Shown piece after piece: positions 32,452 through 39,051 of a stretch of DNA of 39,051 nt. A program made the position numbers and the translations under genes. The notes beneath the pieces are model-generated. The model worked only from the letters and a program-made list of their open reading frames with translations. It was not told the origin of the DNA and made no database searches. Positions within the stretch are counted from its first letter, which is position 1; every line of letters begins with the position of its first letter. The stretch is from Chitinophagaceae bacterium (lineage in GTDB: Bacteria; Bacteroidota; Bacteroidia; Chitinophagales; Chitinophagaceae), in assembly GCA_947447825.1 (NCBI GenBank), contig CANFLL010000035.1, positions 1-39,051 on the forward strand, given 5' to 3'.

Positions 32452-35340
32452 ATGATGATGAAGCAATACTTTCTTTTAGTGCTGATAGCATTGGGCGTAT
32501 CGGCAACAGCGCAAACCAGTATCTCTTTAGCAGGTAGTTGGCGTTTTGAAATGGATAAGAATGATGTGGGCGTTAAAGAGAAATGGTTCTCTAGAGCGTT
32601 GGTGGATAATGTGAAACTACCAGGCTCAATGCTAGAAAATGATAAAGGCGACAAGGTTACGTTACAAACAAAATGGACGGGAAGCATCTATGATAGTAGT
32701 TGGTATTTTAATCCTCGTTATGCAAAGTATCGCCAGCCTGATGATTTGAAATTTCCCTTTTGGTTAACGCCTGCCAAATACTATGTTGGTGCAGCTTGGT
32801 ATCAGAAAGAGGTAGTTATTCCTGCTTCGTTTAAAAAGCAGCATGTCAATCTATTTTTAGAGCGTTGCCATACCGAAACAACTGTTTGGGTGGATGATAA
32901 GGAAGTGGGTACGCTTATGACGTTCGTAGCACCGCATCAATATGATTTATCTACTGTTTTATCTTCTGGAAAACATACCATTACCATCAGGATTGATAAT
33001 AGAACTAAAGAAATAAATGTGGGTCCAGATAGCCACAGTTTAACCGATCATACCCAAGGAAACTGGAATGGTATCGTTGGTAAAATGGAATTGATTGCTA
33101 CACCTGCTACATACATTAGTGCGGTTCAGGTGTATCCAAATGTTAGCGATAAGTCTGCTGAGGTAAAAGTGGTGATAAAAGGCGGTGATGTAGCAAAAGT
33201 AATCTTATCAGCAAAGCGCATCGTTGGGCAACAACCACAAACTATTGCGCCCATAACTATCAACAAACCTGTTGTAGATAATGATACACTAACTGCAAAC
33301 TTGCCAATGGGTGATAATGTTGCTTTGTGGAGTGAATTTGATCCTGCGTTGTATCAATTAACGGCCACTGTTGTGTTAAAGAATGGTGCTAAAACTGAAA
33401 AGCAAATTCAGTTTGGAATGCGCAGTTTCAAGACAAAAGGCACTCAGTTTACCATTAACGGACAAACTACTTTCTTACGTGGCACGGTAGATAATTGCGT
33501 TTTCCCTTTAACGGGCTATGCACCAATGGACGAAGCCAGTTGGGAAAGAGTGTTTCGCATCTGTAGATCTTATGGACTGAATCACATGCGTTTTCATTCT
33601 TATTGTCCGCCAGAAGCTGCTTTTGATGCGGCAGATAGAATTGGTTTTTACCTACAACCAGAAGGACCAAGCTGGGCAAATCATGGTTCATCATTGGGTG
33701 ACGGTAAACCAATTGACCAGTTTATTTATGATGAAACAATCCGTATGACGGAACAATATGGCAATCACCCTTCCTTCTGTATGTTGGCTTACGGTAATGA
33801 ACCAAGGGGTAGCAAACAAGCTGAATACTTAACCAAGTTTATTCATTTTTGGCAGAAAAGGGATAGCAGGCGCTTATACACAGGTGCATCAGTTGCCATG
33901 AGTTGGCCATTGGTTCCTGAAAATGAATATATGATTAAGTCTGGTGCTAGGAACTTGTCCTGGGATAAAATGCCAGAAAGTAAAAGTGATTATACTGCCG
34001 CCATTGAGAAGTTTACGATGCCGTATCTAGCACACGAAATGGGACAATGGTGTTCATCTCCAAACTTTAAAGAGATAAAGAAATATACTGGCGTTTATAA
34101 AGCCAAAAACATGGAATTGTTTCAAGAGGATTTGAAAGACAATGGTATGCTTGATGAAGCAGATAAGTTCCTAAACGCAACAGGTAAACTACAAGTGTTA
34201 TGTTATAAGAATGAAATTGAAAAGTCGTTGAGAACACCGAATAATGGAGGCTTTCAATTATTAGGCTTGAACGATTATAGCGGTCAAGGTACTGCTTTGG
34301 TGGGTGTATTGGATGCCTTTTGGGATGACAAAGGCTATATAGATGCTAAAGGATTCTCTAGATTTTGCAATACAACTGTGCCATTGGCAAGGTTAAGCAA
34401 GTTTGTTTACAAGAATGATGAGCAACTTAATGCAGCCATCGAAATATATCATTATGGTAAAGCTACATTGCCCAATGCCATAGTTTATTGGCGACTAATA
34501 GATGATAAAGGAAAGCTAGTAAAAAATGGGGCTTTCAAACCAACAGATATTGTAACTGGAAAAAACACGGTGGTAGGTAATATTGAATATGATTTATCAT
34601 CCATAAAACAAGCTACACAATTAACACTAGAGGTAAGTATTACCAACACAACCTATAGCAACGATTGGAACGTATGGGTATATCCATCGCAAACGCCAAC
34701 ATTTAACGATACCTCCATCTATTACACCAAAGAATTAGACGCAAAAGCAGAAGATGTATTGAATAAAGGCGGAAAGGTTTTCTTGAATATTGCTGGTAAA
34801 GTTATAAAAGGAAAGGAAGTGGTTCAACACTTTTTGCCTGTATTCTGGAATACCTCTTGGTTTAAAATGAGACCTCCACACACTTTAGGTATCTTATTAG
34901 ACGAGCAGCATCCTGCTTTTACAGACTTCCCTACTGCTAATCATAGTGACATTCAATGGTGGGAAATAGTGCATAAAGCACAACCAATGCACTTGGAAGA
35001 TTTCCCTAAAACATTCCGTCCATTAATTCAACCAATAGATACTTGGTTTATGAATAGGAGGTTGGCATTGGTTTTTGAAGCAAAGGTGGGTAATGGAAAA
35101 TTAATAGTAAGCAGTGCAGATTTAGGTAGCGAAACACCCAATAAACCAGTGGCTAATCAATTGTTTTATAGCCTTAAAAAGTATATGTTGAGTGCTCAAT
35201 TCAACCCTACAACAAACTTAGATATTGCATTGATTAAAGATTTAACGCTTACTCCATCTAAGTTTGTGTTTAATGCATATACTAAGGATAGTCCAGATGA
35301 ATTAAAACCTAAATCGGCTATTACTGCTCCAAAGAATTAG
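32452..35340 (+). CDS. Glycoside hydrolase family 2 (exo-acting, beta-galactosidase or beta-glucuronidase-like)
   Basis: 962 aa from ATG 32452 (three ATG codons in a row, 4 nt past the BNR stop; the frame is open further back but inside that gene). Signal peptide to about SATAQ. N-terminal jelly roll (ISLAGSWRFEMDKNDVG, AAWYQKEVVIPASF, VTVWVDD-like strand), Ig-like domain, then the TIM barrel with FLRGTVDNCVFP, acid/base Glu450 in LAYGNEPRG and nucleophile Glu529 in YLAHEMGQW. A long C-terminal part of beta domains follows. It should remove one terminal sugar from a plant glycan. The exact sugar is not readable from motifs. Confidence 0.88.
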   Translation: MMMKQYFLLVLIALGVSATAQTSISLAGSWRFEMDKNDVGVKEKWFSRALVDNVKLPGSMLENDKGDKVTLQTKWTGSIYDSSWYFNPRYAKYRQPDDLKFPFWLTPAKYYVGAAWYQKEVVIPASFKKQHVNLFLERCHTETTVWVDDKEVGTLMTFVAPHQYDLSTVLSSGKHTITIRIDNRTKEINVGPDSHSLTDHTQGNWNGIVGKMELIATPATYISAVQVYPNVSDKSAEVKVVIKGGDVAKVILSAKRIVGQQPQTIAPITINKPVVDNDTLTANLPMGDNVALWSEFDPALYQLTATVVLKNGAKTEKQIQFGMRSFKTKGTQFTINGQTTFLRGTVDNCVFPLTGYAPMDEASWERVFRICRSYGLNHMRFHSYCPPEAAFDAADRIGFYLQPEGPSWANHGSSLGDGKPIDQFIYDETIRMTEQYGNHPSFCMLAYGNEPRGSKQAEYLTKFIHFWQKRDSRRLYTGASVAMSWPLVPENEYMIKSGARNLSWDKMPESKSDYTAAIEKFTMPYLAHEMGQWCSSPNFKEIKKYTGVYKAKNMELFQEDLKDNGMLDEADKFLNATGKLQVLCYKNEIEKSLRTPNNGGFQLLGLNDYSGQGTALVGVLDAFWDDKGYIDAKGFSRFCNTTVPLARLSKFVYKNDEQLNAAIEIYHYGKATLPNAIVYWRLIDDKGKLVKNGAFKPTDIVTGKNTVVGNIEYDLSSIKQATQLTLEVSITNTTYSNDWNVWVYPSQTPTFNDTSIYYTKELDAKAEDVLNKGGKVFLNIAGKVIKGKEVVQHFLPVFWNTSWFKMRPPHTLGILLDEQHPAFTDFPTANHSDIQWWEIVHKAQPMHLEDFPKTFRPLIQPIDTWFMNRRLALVFEAKVGNGKLIVSSADLGSETPNKPVANQLFYSLKKYMLSAQFNPTTNLDIALIKDLTLTPSKFVFNAYTKDSPDELKPKSAITAPKN

Positions 35341-35343
35341 AAT

Positions 35344-37806
35344 ATGAAATCATCTTACTACTTGTTTTTTGCTGCCTTACTATTGTCTGGCACACTCTAT
35401 TCTCAAAGTGATTATAATGTTGACATTTCAAAAAATAATGTGGCCATTATTTCCAATCACCTAAAGCTAGGCACACATACCAATGCGAAAGGTGAAAGCT
35501 TTGATGCCAATAGTTTTTATTTCATAAAGAATGGGAAGCCTTGGTTTCCTGTGATGGGCGAGTTTCATTTTAGTCGATTCCCAAGGGCTGAATGGGAAAG
35601 CTCCATCCTAAAGATGAAGGCTTGTGGCATAGATATCATTGCCACGTATGTTTTTTGGATATATCACGAAGAGCAAGAAGGTATTTGGGATTGGAAAGAC
35701 AATAGAGATTTGCGTTATTTTACTAGCCTTTGTGCCAAACACCACATGAATGTTTTGGTGCGTGTTGGGCCTTGGTGTCATGGTGAGGTGAGGAATGGTG
35801 GCTTTCCAGATTGGTTGCTTTCTAAGGCAAAAGTTCGTTCAAACGATGCAAACTATTTAAGTTATGTAAAACCTTTGTTTGAACAGATTCATCAACAATT
35901 AAGTGGATTATATTTTAAAGATGGCGGGCCTGTGGTAGGTGTTCAGATAGAAAATGAGTTCCGATTTAACAATCCTAAAGGATTACAACACGTACTAACC
36001 TTAAAGAAAATGGCCATAGATGCTGGCATAGATGTGCCTTATTATACGGCTACAGGCTGGCCGGGTGCAGACATTAATCAGGTAGAACTAATTCCAGTAC
36101 AAGGGGGTTATCCAGAAGCACCGTGGGATAAAAAGACAACTAAATTGCCGTTGAGAGATAACTATCTTTTCAGTACCCTTCGCATCGATCAAACTATTGG
36201 CACAGACTTATTGGGCAATCAACCAAAAGATACCACCAACTTTAGCGGTTATCGTTATCCTTATGCTACGGCAGAAATGGGGGCTGGCATTCAAGTAACA
36301 TATCATCGTAGACCCATTATTGCACCAAAGGATGTGTTGGGTTTGGCAATTGCAAAAGCTGGTTCCGGTGCTAATTTGTTGGGGTATTATATGTTTCATG
36401 GTGGCAGTAATTCCATAGGTAAACTATCTACTTTGCAAGAATCTAAAGCCACCAAATATCCAAATGATTACCCAATTATCAACTACGATTTTCAAGCACC
36501 CATTAGTGAATGGGGAGAACTGAAACCTTCGTATAAGAGTTATAAATTGTTTCATTACTTCTTAAACTATTTTGGTGATAAGCTAGCTGTTTGTAATACT
36601 TACTTCCCTAATCAAATAGCTAAAAAGCCTAGCGATACTTCAAACCTTCGATGGTCAGTTAGAGCGAAGCAAAATAGTGGTTTCATCTTTGTAAACAACT
36701 TTCAGCGTCAGTTGCCTTTGCACGATTTTTCTAATGTACAATTTTCCATTAAGCAAAGTGACGGGAGTGTATTAAGTGTTCCAGAGGAGCCTGTTACCAT
36801 TAAAAAAGATGCGCAGTTTGTTATTCCTTTCAACCTAAATATCGGAGGAGAAAACCTAATTTACAGCACTACACAACCTGTTTGTACCTTAAACGCCAAT
36901 CAAGAAACGGTGTATGTATTTGCAGCAATTGAGGGTTTGCAACCAACCTATTGTTTTGATAATAAAACTTTGATAACTACAAGTGCAGCTTATAAAACTA
37001 TCAAAGTAAAAGAACATCTTCTTCTACAAGTAATTCAGGCTGGCACTAATTCCAGTATAGTATTTACAACAAAATCTGGTAAAAAGGTTCGGATTATTAC
37101 ATTAGCTAGCCAACAAGCGTTAAATACTTGGAAAGCAACCATTGCAGGTAAGGATTATCTGCTAATTTCTAATGCAGATTTAATAATTAGTGCTGATAAT
37201 ATTTCACTTCAAAGCACGGATAATACATCGGTTAGTCTTGCCGTTTTTCCTTCTATCAATAGTTTGAAATTTAGTAATCAGAACAATGTGGTTATTAAGA
37301 CAGAAGGCAACTTTACAACTTATAAATTCAGCTTTACCACAAAGAAACTATCCGTAGATTGGAAAGAAGATGCTTCTCTTAATGAGACGGCAAAGGCAAT
37401 TGCCCCTGATACGGCTAAAATATTGTCTTATCCGCTATATGGGGCAACTCTACAGCCCATTTCTTCGGCTAAATATTACGAAGTAAATATTCCGAAAAAT
37501 AGTTTGCAAGGATTGAGTAATGCATTTTTGAAAATAGATTATGAGGGCGATACGCAAGGTGCTTACCTTAATGGCAAATTGGTAGCCGATGATTTTTATG
37601 ATGGCTTTCCGATGACGATAGGATTAAATCAATTGCCAGATTCTGCTATTGGCAAAACACTTTCTTTAGTGGTCACCCCATTAAAAGATGCTAGCAAAAT
37701 ATACTTTGAGGATGGCATTCGCGAACCCTTGATTGGTAAGGATAAAGCACAAATCAATAATATCACGCTTATCCCACAATATAGCACTACGATTACAGGG
37801 TTTTAA
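35344..37806 (+). CDS. Glycoside hydrolase family 35 beta-galactosidase
   Basis: 820 aa. Signal peptide ends TLYSQ near residue 21. The barrel has the family pattern: GEFHFSRFPRAEWESSILKM, VFWIYHEEQEGIWDW, RVGPWCHGEVRNGGFPDWLL, acid/base Glu205 in GVQIENEF, and nucleophile Glu311 in YATAEMGAG. The C-terminal 400 residues are beta-sandwich domains. It removes terminal beta-galactose from glycans in the periplasm or at the surface. It follows the GH2 gene by 3 nt and is the last gene of the three-gene unit. Confidence 0.93.
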   Translation: MKSSYYLFFAALLLSGTLYSQSDYNVDISKNNVAIISNHLKLGTHTNAKGESFDANSFYFIKNGKPWFPVMGEFHFSRFPRAEWESSILKMKACGIDIIATYVFWIYHEEQEGIWDWKDNRDLRYFTSLCAKHHMNVLVRVGPWCHGEVRNGGFPDWLLSKAKVRSNDANYLSYVKPLFEQIHQQLSGLYFKDGGPVVGVQIENEFRFNNPKGLQHVLTLKKMAIDAGIDVPYYTATGWPGADINQVELIPVQGGYPEAPWDKKTTKLPLRDNYLFSTLRIDQTIGTDLLGNQPKDTTNFSGYRYPYATAEMGAGIQVTYHRRPIIAPKDVLGLAIAKAGSGANLLGYYMFHGGSNSIGKLSTLQESKATKYPNDYPIINYDFQAPISEWGELKPSYKSYKLFHYFLNYFGDKLAVCNTYFPNQIAKKPSDTSNLRWSVRAKQNSGFIFVNNFQRQLPLHDFSNVQFSIKQSDGSVLSVPEEPVTIKKDAQFVIPFNLNIGGENLIYSTTQPVCTLNANQETVYVFAAIEGLQPTYCFDNKTLITTSAAYKTIKVKEHLLLQVIQAGTNSSIVFTTKSGKKVRIITLASQQALNTWKATIAGKDYLLISNADLIISADNISLQSTDNTSVSLAVFPSINSLKFSNQNNVVIKTEGNFTTYKFSFTTKKLSVDWKEDASLNETAKAIAPDTAKILSYPLYGATLQPISSAKYYEVNIPKNSLQGLSNAFLKIDYEGDTQGAYLNGKLVADDFYDGFPMTIGLNQLPDSAIGKTLSLVVTPLKDASKIYFEDGIREPLIGKDKAQINNITLIPQYSTTITGF

Positions 37807-38060
37807 TTAAGCGTTAATTTACTGATTGATGATAAACTCCACTTGCTAAAATACTTTTAGCGGCATCAGTAAAAGCCATTTGCTACCCTTCGCAGTGTCA
37901 ACCTTTCTAGTAAATATTGTTTTAGGAGGATAGGAGAGTTGGAGGGTAAGAGGATAATCGGATAAAGAAGGGTAGGAGTTGGAACTTCCTTCATTATTAT
38001 AATGCTTATACTTTAGGATTACGATGTCCGAAAGTAGTTTTTTTATTGACAATATTAGTA

Positions 38061-38096
38061 AAGAAGCTAGCCATTACTTACAAAGAGTAGCTTCTT
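38061..38096 (+). terminator. Inverted repeat downstream of the GH35 gene
   Basis: AAGAAGCTA (38061-38069) and TAGCTTCTT (38088-38096) are a perfect 9-bp pair around an 18-nt loop, 255 nt past the GH35 stop. No T run follows, so terminator action is uncertain. Confidence 0.4.
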
Positions 38097-38254
38097 GAAT
38101 GGATGACCTTAGCGAATGAACACGCTTAAAGTGAGTGCTAGCCCTTGTAGATTTTAGCGAGTGATAAGGACTAGCAGGTGAATACTTGTACGAATGAATA
38201 ATATGATTTTTTGAAAGTTTGACTGAATCAGGATTTACAAGATTTTGAGACGAG

Positions 38255-38280
38255 CAAGATGAACAACTTCATTCATCTTG
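38255..38280 (+). repeat. Short hairpin in the 3' gap
   Basis: CAAGATGAA (38255-38263) and TTCATCTTG (38272-38280) pair perfectly around an 8-nt loop. Resembles the intergenic stem-loop repeats of this group, such as the one at 28883. Confidence 0.5.
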
Positions 38281-38625
38281 TCGATCTACCCTAAATTTAG
38301 TCTAATCTTCGCTCAGATATATTTAATACATCTCAAGCACTGGATAGGATTCCATCGCTAATTGTAGTTTAGGTAATCATCTTAGCGATTGCCACACCTG
38401 AAACACGTGCTGCAGCAGCGAGTCCGTGAATCACCCTGATTTCAAGTGCGCTAGCGGGAATTTATGTGTCAAACCAAACAAAAACAGTACAAAAGGGAAC
38501 CAAAAATGAAAACCAAACCAACCAGTCAAAAAAGCAGCAGCCATAACTGCCTACTAAACCAAGAGTAACACTAACGACAACTCCATAATAAATAGAAGAT
38601 TGGAAGGGCTACCATAGGTTTCGTT

Positions 38626-38675
38626 CAACAGGTTTTTCATTGCATGCCCTAAGGGGCGCAACGAAAACCTAGTTG
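38626..38675. repeat. Long bulged hairpin, attC-like
   Basis: CAAC/GTTG, AGGTTTT/AAAACCT, TCATTGC/GCAACGA (one mismatch) and GCCC/GGGC stack into a stem of about 22 bp with unpaired bases on one side and a small loop near CTAAG. The left arm starts GTTCAAC, which fits the RYYYAAC core of integron attC sites; the right arm GTTGTTG only partly fits GTTRRRY. It lies 20 nt past the end of the aspartyl-protease gene. It may instead be a common intergenic element of Bacteroidota. Confidence 0.55.
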
Positions 38676-38694
38676 TTGGTGGGCAGTGCTAATG

Positions 38695-39051
38695 TCAGGA
38701 AATTGAAATTGTATTTTCCCTTGTATCAATACAGAATTTTACACCTTCTAAAAAGTCAATTCCTAAAAGTCCATTATAATCCGAATAGATTCCATGTGCC
38801 AAGAAGTCATAAACCTGAACTTGAAATTTCTCTTTTGTCAAACCAAGTGATGAAAACACATTAACCTCAAAAACTTCTGTTTCAATTATTCCGTTTGCAG
38901 TCTCAATTTCAACTGTCCCAATGTTGTCTTTAAGGTCATATCCTAAAAGATACAAGGCATTACTGTCGATAGTAGTATTTGTTGCTCCTGTATCTAAAAT
39001 CATTTTCAGTTCATACCTGTCGTCAATTTCAATATTTACAAGTATTAGCCC
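38695..39051 (-). CDS. Retropepsin-like aspartyl protease, 5' end outside the window
   Basis: The frame is open to the window edge. It reads LVNIEIDDRYELKMILDTGA then TNTTID, the D-T-G-A-x-x-T active site of retropepsin-like single-domain proteases, followed by FEVNVFSSLGLTKEKFQVQV and the second conserved part NGLLGIDFLEG. In these proteins (about 110-150 aa, or part of a larger chain) two copies pair to form the active site. Only a few residues before LILVNI may be missing. Its 3' end is followed by the hairpin at 38626-38675. Confidence 0.85.
   Translation of the reverse strand, partial: GLILVNIEIDDRYELKMILDTGATNTTIDSNALYLLGYDLKDNIGTVEIETANGIIETEVFEVNVFSSLGLTKEKFQVQVYDFLAHGIYSDYNGLLGIDFLEGVKFCIDTRENTISIS

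Larger units (their letters stand above)
37807..38694. other. Gene-free gap with several hairpins
   Basis: About 890 bp after the GH35 gene. A minus-strand frame at 37846-38052 lies over purine-rich repeats and does not look like a protein. Hairpins are listed separately. The sequence around 38100-38170 and 38390-38460 has short repeated words (AGCGAGTG, GCTAGC) but no feature I can name. Confidence 0.55.

Noticed and set aside
31128-37806. Ulvan utilisation locus
   Set aside because: The BNR protein alone would allow it, but no sulfatase, GH105, GH88 or GH78 is present, and GH2 plus GH35 fit an arabinogalactan-type side chain better.
37846-38052. 68-codon minus-strand frame after the GH35 gene
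   Set aside because: Lies over purine-rich, repeated sequence; no family resemblance and no start context.

Overview
The window looks like chromosomal DNA of a Bacteroidota bacterium, probably from the Chitinophagaceae/Sphingobacteriia side. It is AT-rich, has almost no Shine-Dalgarno sequences, uses TAnnTTTG-type promoter boxes, and carries a FecI/FecR-SusC-SusD locus and a type IX secretion C-terminal domain. The family assignment is inference from protein style, not a search.

Layout. 1-170: the 3' end of a group II intron, with the last 23 codons of its reverse transcriptase/maturase and domains V and VI. 337-11089: a polysaccharide utilisation locus with an ECF sigma factor, FecR anti-sigma, a SusC transducer with an STN domain, SusD, a DUF5017-like surface lipoprotein, a 21-bp tandem repeat array, and a type IX-secreted beta-helix protein. 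11461-16337 (minus strand): a four-gene cluster of malonyl-CoA synthetase (MatB/ACSF3-like), a secreted two-domain esterase (alpha/beta hydrolase plus SGNH), an MFS carrier and a very short malonyl-CoA decarboxylase. Read together, it could release an acyl group (malonate is the best guess) from a glycoside outside the cytoplasm, import it and convert it to acetyl-CoA. 16783-19923: a UvrD-type helicase with a RecB-like nuclease domain and an iron-sulfur cysteine set.

20.0-30.4 kb is an accessory island with many broken genes. It has two near-identical WYL regulators, a RhuM-family protein, vapBC lying between two pieces of a metallophosphoesterase gene, a dead parDE pair, a truncated relE-like toxin, a small FtsZ/tubulin-like GTPase encoded with two small proteins, a PD-(D/E)XK nuclease, a decayed DnaQ-type exonuclease, a lipoyl-like domain without its lysine, and a gene split by an in-frame TAG. 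A promoter-like element with exactly conserved spacing occurs four times here, each time 18-52 nt ahead of a minus-strand start. This is the strongest hint of a shared regulon or of modular promoter-plus-gene shuffling.

31128-37806 (plus strand): a tight three-gene cluster of a BNR_4 beta-propeller enzyme, a GH2 and a GH35, all with signal peptides. Together they could strip a side chain such as Rha-GlcA-Gal of arabinogalactan. 37807-38694 has no gene but several hairpins, including an attC-like one. The window ends inside a retropepsin-like aspartyl protease.

The best candidates for something undescribed are the tubulin-like operon (25208-26558) with its recurring promoter, and the malonyl-ester catabolic cluster (11461-16337).
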